Shown here: positions 7,016-11,958 of the stretch, piece by piece
How the letters are laid out: every line of letters starts with the position of its first letter
Numbering within the stretch: position 1 is the first letter of the stretch
Assembly (NCBI GenBank): GCA_023231105.1
Contig: JALNWB010000124.1
Location: 1-11,958, forward strand
Reading direction: 5' to 3'
Origin: Ignavibacteriaceae bacterium
GTDB taxonomy: Bacteria; Bacteroidota; Ignavibacteria; Ignavibacteriales; Ignavibacteriaceae
Length of the DNA: 11,958 nucleotides
Notes under the pieces: model-generated
What the model was told of the DNA's origin: nothing
The model's database searches: none
What the model saw: the letters and a program-made list of their open reading frames with translations, nothing else
Position numbers and translations under genes: made by a program

Positions 7016-7957
7016 ATGAAAAGATTATTAATACTTGCATTAGGTTTAATTTTCATTTTTAACTCTTGTAGTAATAACAGTGATAATCCTGTGATTGCTG
7101 CAACTATTCCCTCCGCACCTACATTATTAACCCCGACTGATGCATCAACGGGTATAGGAATTCCGACTGATTTTAAATGGGAAACAAGCACCGGAGCGGT
7201 AAGTTATACGTTACAGGTATCGACGAACAGTTCATTTACAAGTTTCATATACAATCAAAGCGGATTAACGAGTTTAACCCAACAAGTAAGCGGTCTGAAT
7301 CCATTATCAATTTATTATTGGAGAGTAAGTACAACAAATAAAGCAGGTACATCTGACTGGTCAACAGTATGGAGCTTTACTGCAACAGGTCCTCCCCCGA
7401 TGGTGCCGGTTTTATCATACCCGATAGATGGCACAATAAACTATTCGGCACCGTTAACGTTAATTTGGCTCGCAACCAGCGGAGCGATAAGTTATACATT
7501 ACAGATATCGACAAACAGTTCATTTACAAGTTTTGTATATAATCAAAGCGGATTAACTTCTTCGAATCAACAGGTGGCGGGACTGACTGCATCAACCTAC
7601 TATTGGCGGGTAAGCGCATCAGACAATTACGGAACATCCGGATGGTCAACTGTATGGAGTGTTACAACAGCGGCACCAATTGCACCGGATTTATCGTCTC
7701 CGGTAAATGGGGAAACAAATATATCTGTTTCGCCGATTTTAAACTGGAGCGCTAGCGGCGGAGCTACGAGTTATACATTGCAAGTATCGGTAAATAGTTC
7801 ATTTACAAGTTTTGTATATAATCAAAGCGGATTAACATCTTTGAGTCAGCAAGTAACGGGACTAACAGCTCCAAATCTATACTATTGGCGTGTCAGCTCA
7901 ACAAATGGTTACGGGACGTCAGGATGGTCATATACATGGAGCTTTACAGTCTCATAA
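7016..7957 (+). CDS. Lipoprotein with three fibronectin type III-like repeats
   Basis: The 313-residue protein starts at the ATG at 7016, with AGGAG (7003-7007) 8 nt upstream; the frame stays open back to 6803, but that part would precede the predicted promoter -10 box and encodes no leader. The leader ends in lipobox F15-N-S-C18. Then come three beta-sandwich repeats of about 95 residues, each with SYTLQVSTNSSFTSF, YNQSGLTS and YYWRVS. FN3-like modules of this kind occur in surface proteins of Bacteroidota-type bacteria and serve as spacers or binding domains. There is no type IX sorting domain or catalytic domain, so the lipid anchor is the only localisation signal. The role is unknown; adhesion or surface scaffolding is a guess. 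Confidence 0.85.
   Translation: MKRLLILALGLIFIFNSCSNNSDNPVIAATIPSAPTLLTPTDASTGIGIPTDFKWETSTGAVSYTLQVSTNSSFTSFIYNQSGLTSLTQQVSGLNPLSIYYWRVSTTNKAGTSDWSTVWSFTATGPPPMVPVLSYPIDGTINYSAPLTLIWLATSGAISYTLQISTNSSFTSFVYNQSGLTSSNQQVAGLTASTYYWRVSASDNYGTSGWSTVWSVTTAAPIAPDLSSPVNGETNISVSPILNWSASGGATSYTLQVSVNSSFTSFVYNQSGLTSLSQQVTGLTAPNLYYWRVSSTNGYGTSGWSYTWSFTVS
7202..7850 (+). repeat. Three near-identical in-gene DNA repeats
   Basis: The stretch starting AGTTATAC and running through TCATTTACAAGTTT to AATCAAAGCGGATTAAC occurs at 7202, 7490 and 7769. The spacings of 288 and 279 bp are 96 and 93 codons. Similarity at DNA level in the SYTLQVS-to-GLTS segment, much higher than in the rest of each FN3 unit, suggests recent duplication or gene conversion. 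Confidence 0.85.
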
Positions 7958-8262
7958 TCCGGTTGAATCAAAGTTAGATATTTTCATAACGATATAAATA
8001 GAATTCTTTTTAATCGAATAGAGAATGCCGATAAATGTAAATACTCTTATGATGAACCAAACAAGGCTTCGTGCTAAATCATAAACTGGCAAAGCCAGAA
8101 CAAATAACTTGTAATCTTAGAATGGATGATCGCATCGTTGCTAAGTATAGATCACTATTCATACTCAGGTGAAACACTTAAAACAATTTCCAAGAGTATT
8201 TCGATGACTAATAATTAACCTATCAACAAAATACAATCAGCGGCGAATAATTTTCTAACCCA
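7958..8262. other. Intergenic region, no gene seen
   Basis: No supported coding frame is present. A small perfect hairpin, CTGGC-AAA-GCCAG (8086-8098), has no T-run and is not a convincing terminator. The remainder is AT-rich and unremarkable up to promoter element copy 4. Confidence 0.4.
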
Positions 8263-8325
8263 AAAGATGTAGTCCCTTTTTCATCCCTTTGAACGATTGA
8301 TTCGTTTTATTTCCAGAATTAGTTT
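8263..8325 (+). promoter_or_regulatory. Conserved promoter/operator element, copy 4
   Basis: The 29-bp block starts at 8263, identical to copy 2. The -35-like TTGATT (8297-8302) and -10-like TAGTTT (8320-8325) are again 17 bp apart. Predicted transcription starts near 8332, roughly 57 nt before the bacterioferritin ATG. Confidence 0.75.
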
Positions 8326-8388
8326 ACACCCGAATTTGAAGTATTAACTTCAAAAAAAATATTAATAAAATAATAAAGGAGAACGACG

Positions 8389-8868
8389 ATGAAAGGTAAT
8401 GAAAAATTAATTACGGTTTTAAATTCGCTTTTGGCAGATGAACTTACTGCCATTAATCAGTACATGGTACATTCTGAGATGTGTGAAAACTGGGGTTATG
8501 GCAAACTTCATTTGGCTATAAGAAAACAGGCAATGGATGAAATGCACCACGCCGAATGGCTGATCGAGCGAATCATTTTTTTTGATAGCGCTCCAACAGT
8601 ATCTAAACTCAATACAATAAAGATCGGGAAAACTGTTTCAGAAATGATCAGCAACGACGATGACGATGAACTTGAAGCTGTCCGCACCTATAATGAAGCA
8701 ATTAAACTTGCCCGTGAGGTTGATGATCAAGGTACTGTTGACCTGCTAACTAAAATACTTAAAATGGAAGAAGGTCATGTTGATTGGGCGGAAATCCAAC
8801 GCGCACAGATTGACCAAATGGGTATGGAAAACTATCTCGTAAATCAAACTGAAAGTTCGGCAAGCTAA
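8389..8868 (+). CDS. bfr: Bacterioferritin
   Basis: This 159-residue ferritin-like four-helix protein has the usual bacterioferritin length. All di-iron ferroxidase ligands are present at the canonical numbers: E18 (LLADELTAINQY), E51 and H54 (MDEMHHAEW), E94, E127 and H130 (KMEEGHVDW). M52, the inter-subunit heme ligand, is also kept, so this is a heme-type Bfr rather than a plain ferritin. It oxidises Fe2+ with O2 or H2O2 and stores it in a 24-subunit cytoplasmic shell, limiting Fenton chemistry. A strong ribosome site AAAGGAG (8375-8381) precedes the ATG. It lies behind promoter element copy 4 and 67 bp ahead of superoxide dismutase, a natural partner since that enzyme produces peroxide. 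Confidence 0.96.
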   Translation: MKGNEKLITVLNSLLADELTAINQYMVHSEMCENWGYGKLHLAIRKQAMDEMHHAEWLIERIIFFDSAPTVSKLNTIKIGKTVSEMISNDDDDELEAVRTYNEAIKLAREVDDQGTVDLLTKILKMEEGHVDWAEIQRAQIDQMGMENYLVNQTESSAS

Positions 8869-8891
8869 ATCTTCATCTTTTAATTGAAAAA

Positions 8892-8916
8892 TTTCCGGAA
8901 GTTTTGCTTCCGGAAA
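8892..8916. repeat. Perfect 10-bp hairpin between bfr and sod
   Basis: TTTCCGGAAG (8892-8901), loop TTTTG, CTTCCGGAAA (8907-8916). It is followed on the + strand by A-rich sequence, not a T-run, so it is not a standard terminator for bfr. Each arm contains the self-palindrome TTCCGGAA (8893-8900, 8908-8915), centres 15 bp apart. It may tune bfr/sod transcript stability or bind a regulator. Confidence 0.6.
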
Positions 8917-8935
8917 AATATTAGGAAATCAAACA

Positions 8936-9697
8936 ATGACGAAACTAAAATTAGTAGTAGCATTAGTTATTGCGGGAATTCTTGGTCTGCAAAGTCCATC
9001 GATTGCAAAAGACCTTTCAAAAACCCAAATGAAAAAAGATCAATCAAACCATAACATTAAAAAGGAAACCACCATGAATGCACCAAACAAATTTGAATTT
9101 CAACCGCTGCCATATGCTTATGATGCTCTCGAACCTTTCATTGATAAGCTGACAGTAGAAATACATTATAGCAAACATCATAAAGCATATTATGACAATT
9201 TCATAAATGCAATAAAAGGTGCTGAGATGGAATCCATGGGTATCAAGGATATTTTCAAGAGTATAAGTAAATATCCTATGGCAGCCAGAAATAATAGCGG
9301 CGGTTATTTCAATCACACATTTTATTGGGAGAGCATGAAAGCCCATGGAGGTGGTTTGCCGACAGGTAAATTATCTGAAGCTATTACAAAAACATTTAGC
9401 TCCTTTGAAGAATTCAAGAAACAATTTTCAGATGCCGGCAAAACCAGATTTGGCAGTGGTTGGGCTTGGTTATGCCTTGATGATAATGGCAGTCTATTTA
9501 TTTGTTCCACACCAAATCAAGATAATCCATTAATGGACATTGCTGAGAAAAAGGGTATACCTCTACTTACAATGGATGTATGGGAACATGCGTATTATCT
9601 AAAATATCAAAACAAAAGACCGGATTATGTAGAAGCATTCTGGAATTTTGTAAATTGGGATGAAGTAGCCAAAAGATACGAAAGCGCTTTAAAGTAA
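8936..9697 (+). CDS. sodA: Superoxide dismutase (Mn/Fe family), exported form with signal peptide
   Basis: The 253-residue protein is about 45 residues longer at the N-terminus than usual. MTKLKLVVALVIAGILGLQ plus SPSIA24 is a signal peptide with cleavage after A24, followed by a Lys/Asn-rich linker; the SOD fold begins near residue 53. Metal ligands are H77 (VEIHYSKHH), H127 (GGYFNHTFYW), D214 and H218 (DVWEHAYY). G123 with Q195 (PNQDNPLM) is the pattern of Mn-type or cambialistic enzymes rather than strict Fe-type. It converts superoxide to O2 and H2O2, here probably in the periplasm. AGGAAA (8923-8928) lies 7 nt before this ATG, and a second ATG with its own ribosome site occurs at 9074 just before the fold. 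It follows bfr by 67 bp and may share its transcript. Confidence 0.93.
   Translation: MTKLKLVVALVIAGILGLQSPSIAKDLSKTQMKKDQSNHNIKKETTMNAPNKFEFQPLPYAYDALEPFIDKLTVEIHYSKHHKAYYDNFINAIKGAEMESMGIKDIFKSISKYPMAARNNSGGYFNHTFYWESMKAHGGGLPTGKLSEAITKTFSSFEEFKKQFSDAGKTRFGSGWAWLCLDDNGSLFICSTPNQDNPLMDIAEKKGIPLLTMDVWEHAYYLKYQNKRPDYVEAFWNFVNWDEVAKRYESALK
9062..9076 (+). promoter_or_regulatory. Internal ribosome site and second start of superoxide dismutase
   Basis: AAGGAA (9062-9067) lies 6 nt before an in-frame ATG (9074-9076, Met47). Starting here gives a 207-residue protein of ordinary cytoplasmic SOD length without signal peptide (MNAPNKFEFQPLPYAYDALE). Use of this start is inferred. Confidence 0.5.
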
Positions 9698-9769
9698 GTA
9701 TGAAATAATTTATTCAATGATCTTGATTATTTGATAAAACAAAATCTTGTAAAATAAAAGGTATGTAAA

Positions 9770-10606
9770 ATGAAAAATCTATCATCAAGCACATTCACCA
9801 CGGAAGACGGAACAGTAATTTACTTCAAGGATTGGGGCTCGGGAAAACCAGTCGTTTTCTGTCATGGATGGCCGCTCAATTCTGATGCATGGGAAAGTCA
9901 GATGGTTTACTTAGCCTCTAACGGTTATCGCTGCATCGCTCATGATCGCCGTGGGCACGGACGTTCGAGTCAGCCATGGAACGGGAACGACATGGACACT
10001 TACGCTGATGATCTTTCGGAACTCATCGAAACACTCGACCTAAATGGAATCACCCTGATAGGTCACTCAACAGGTGGTGGAGAAGTTGCCCGCTACATCG
10101 GACGCCATGGCACTAAGCGCGTCGCCAAAACTGTTTTGATGGGTGCAGTAACGCCACTCATGCTCAAGACGAATGCAAATCCTGGTGGATTGCCGATCAA
10201 AATATTCGATGACATCCGTGCCGGTGTCGCCACCGATCGTTCGCAGTTCTTCAAGGATCTCACAACGCCGTTTTATGGTGCGAACAGACCAGACGTGAAG
10301 ATCAGCCAAGGTGTTCGCGACGCATTTTGGTTTCAAGGAATGCAAGGTGGTCTTAAGAATGAACTCGACTGCATCAAGGCGTTTTCCGAAACGGACTTCA
10401 CCGAAGATTTAAAGAAATTTGATGTACCGACATTAATTATTCACGGCGATGATGATCAGATCGTGCCAATCGGCGCGTCTGCTCACGCTTCGGTAAAACT
10501 TATTAAGAACGCTACTCTGAAAATTTACCCTGGTGGTCCGCATGGTCTCGCAGACACGCATAAAGACAAGCTCAATGCCGATTTGCTGGCATTCCTTAAA
10601 TCATGA
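9770..10606 (+). CDS. Alpha/beta hydrolase, cofactor-free haloperoxidase/esterase type
   Basis: The 278-residue protein matches the length and motifs of non-heme (cofactor-free) chloroperoxidases and related arylesterases. It has the oxyanion motif CHGWP (31-35), nucleophile elbow GHS100TGGG, acid in HGDDD229QIVP and base in GGPH258G, giving the Ser-Asp-His triad at nearly the positions of Pseudomonas enzymes. There is no signal peptide, so it is cytoplasmic. Such enzymes hydrolyse esters and, with acetic acid and H2O2, form peracids that halogenate in vitro; the natural substrate is uncertain. AAAGG lies about 10 nt before the ATG. It sits 72 bp after superoxide dismutase without the conserved promoter block. 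Its codons look more GC-rich than those of neighbours, a possible sign of later acquisition. Confidence 0.9.
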   Translation: MKNLSSSTFTTEDGTVIYFKDWGSGKPVVFCHGWPLNSDAWESQMVYLASNGYRCIAHDRRGHGRSSQPWNGNDMDTYADDLSELIETLDLNGITLIGHSTGGGEVARYIGRHGTKRVAKTVLMGAVTPLMLKTNANPGGLPIKIFDDIRAGVATDRSQFFKDLTTPFYGANRPDVKISQGVRDAFWFQGMQGGLKNELDCIKAFSETDFTEDLKKFDVPTLIIHGDDDQIVPIGASAHASVKLIKNATLKIYPGGPHGLADTHKDKLNADLLAFLKS

Positions 10607-10694
10607 TCTGCCATTATTGGTGTAGTTAATAAACAGAAAAACATCGGTGATTTCACGGAAATTAAAAGATAATTATTTGCTAAGGAGTTATTGA

Positions 10695-11958
10695 ATGAAC
10701 AACAAACAAAACATTCTTTTTAAGTTGATGGGCGCCTGCATTATTTTCATAATTGTGTTTGCCCCTTCAGTCGCTTTTACACAGCAAGGGAAAATCATTT
10801 CAAGTTATGGTCCGACTAATCAAACGGAAACTTTCGATCAAATAAAAACAGCGCGTATGGCTGTTAAATCTGAGCGCGCGAAACAGCATTTAGAAATGTT
10901 AAACTCCCGTTATGATCTTTCAAAAAAGACAACTTCCGAGGTCGTCATGTCAGGAGGAAAACCTATTCCAATAGGACCGACAGCAAACCTTCGCGGAGTA
11001 ACATGGGAACAGCTAAATAAAATGACTCCGGAACAAATCAAAGAGAAGGGAATTTTCCCATATAAACCACTACCGTTTCCTGATCATGCGGAAGGTGGAA
11101 TGCTCTTCCCGGTGATGATCACAAAACTTCTCCCACGATTAGTTCGCTTTGATTTGGATTTCGATCTACCCGAACATATTCTTCCTGACCCGGCTCCGGC
11201 AATTTACCTAACAACCCGTCCCGACCTTGGTGATGTAGCAAAGGGGCGGCTGATCACAATCGACAATTACTATGAAATTTTTAACGGTATTCTGAATCCA
11301 AAACAACTTGAAGGTTTACGCCTTCTGGTAACCCAATTTCCACAACAACAATTCAATGCAACTGAAGACAGACGAACTGACAATCACGATGGCATGCTGG
11401 GCGTAACATGTTTTGACTGTCATGCTAACGGTCATACTAATGGAGCCACTCATCTTGTTGGCGATATCCGACCGCAAGAATTTAGACATCGTATTGAAAC
11501 GCCAACATTGCGGGGAGTAAACATCCAACGCTTGTTCGGTTCGCAGCGTGCTATGAAAACGGTCGAAGATTTCACCGAGTTTGAACAGCGCGCTGCCTAT
11601 TTTGATGGAGACCATGTTATGGCTGCTAAAAAAGGTGTGAACGTTTTAGAGAGAGGCTCGCAAGTACATTTCATGGCTGAATTTATGGCGATCCTTGATT
11701 TGCCACCGGCACCAAAACTAAATATTTACGGCAAACTTGATCAGACCAGAGCTACTCCAAGCGAACTACGCGGTGAAGCGCTTTTTAATGGTAAAGCTCA
11801 GTGCGCATCTTGTCATCCCGCACCTTACTATACTGATAACAGTATGCATGACTTGAAGGCTGAACGTTTTTATAAACAAGAACTAGCGAATGGAATGGTG
11901 ATGGCGCATGACGGCAAAATTAAAACATTCCCGTTGAGAGGGATCAAAGATTCTCCGC
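10695..11958 (+). CDS. Secreted cytochrome c peroxidase-like protein with two CxxCH motifs, 3'-truncated by window end
   Basis: The frame is open from the ATG at 10695 to the window end (421 complete codons, no stop), with AAGGAG (10682-10687) 7 nt upstream. A signal peptide (FKLMGACIIFIIVFAPSVAF) directs export, as needed for c-type heme attachment. An unrecognised region of about 200 residues follows. Then come two heme-binding motifs, C239-F-D-C242-H243 and C370-A-S-C373-H374. TPTLRGV after the first and FPLRGIKDSP near the edge are typical of di-heme cytochrome c peroxidase (CcpA/MauG-like) domains, where a substrate-facing loop follows. The spacing of 131 residues between hemes fits that family. 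It would reduce periplasmic H2O2 or oxidise another substrate. It lies 88 bp after the hydrolase gene. Confidence 0.85.
   Translation, partial: MNNKQNILFKLMGACIIFIIVFAPSVAFTQQGKIISSYGPTNQTETFDQIKTARMAVKSERAKQHLEMLNSRYDLSKKTTSEVVMSGGKPIPIGPTANLRGVTWEQLNKMTPEQIKEKGIFPYKPLPFPDHAEGGMLFPVMITKLLPRLVRFDLDFDLPEHILPDPAPAIYLTTRPDLGDVAKGRLITIDNYYEIFNGILNPKQLEGLRLLVTQFPQQQFNATEDRRTDNHDGMLGVTCFDCHANGHTNGATHLVGDIRPQEFRHRIETPTLRGVNIQRLFGSQRAMKTVEDFTEFEQRAAYFDGDHVMAAKKGVNVLERGSQVHFMAEFMAILDLPPAPKLNIYGKLDQTRATPSELRGEALFNGKAQCASCHPAPYYTDNSMHDLKAERFYKQELANGMVMAHDGKIKTFPLRGIKDSP

Noticed and set aside
8086..8098. CTGGC-AAA-GCCAG hairpin as a terminator of the FN3 gene
   Set aside because: It is only 5 bp, lies about 130 bp after the stop codon and has no T-run.

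Overview
The window looks like a chromosomal stretch from an AT-rich member of the Bacteroidota/Ignavibacteriota/Chlorobiota side of bacteria. The evidence is the many lipoproteins, an OmpA-family lipoprotein, tandem FN3-like domains ending in YYWRVS-type strands, and promoter -10 boxes of the form TAnnTT. Clear Shine-Dalgarno sequences precede most genes, which fits Ignavibacteria-like bacteria better than classical Bacteroidetes. This placement is inference, and no marker gene fixes it. All credible genes read on the + strand.

Layout: (1) 2-1570, the 3' part of a type III (proton-pump-like) P-type ATPase, cut by the window start. (2) 1706-3292, a two-gene unit: a small exported protein with a C-terminal membrane segment, then a lipoprotein that looks like a caspase-fold (clan CD) cysteine peptidase. 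(3) 3555-4820, an Nramp-superfamily transporter with altered metal-site motifs (DPSG, SPY). (4) 5063-6307, two overlapping-function lipoproteins (DUF4398-like; DUF4398-like plus OmpA), followed by a hairpin-rich REP/MITE-like element lodged inside what looks like an intrinsic terminator. (5) 7016-7957, a lipoprotein of three FN3-like repeats. (6) 8389-11958, an oxidative-stress block: bacterioferritin, Mn/Fe superoxide dismutase with a signal peptide and a second internal start, a cofactor-free haloperoxidase-type alpha/beta hydrolase, and the first 421 codons of a secreted cytochrome c peroxidase-like protein with two CxxCH motifs, which runs off the end.

The most interesting signal is not a gene. 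A 29-bp block (26 of 29 positions invariant) occurs four times, always on the + strand and always upstream of a gene or operon: at 1594, 4917, 6777 and 8263. In every copy a -35-like hexamer starts 34 bp after the block's first base, and a TAnnTT -10-like hexamer follows exactly 17 bp later. This argues for one shared promoter/operator architecture that places the peptidase-like lipoprotein unit, the DUF4398/OmpA unit, the FN3 lipoprotein and bacterioferritin under one regulator. The local reading is an envelope plus oxidative/iron stress regulon.
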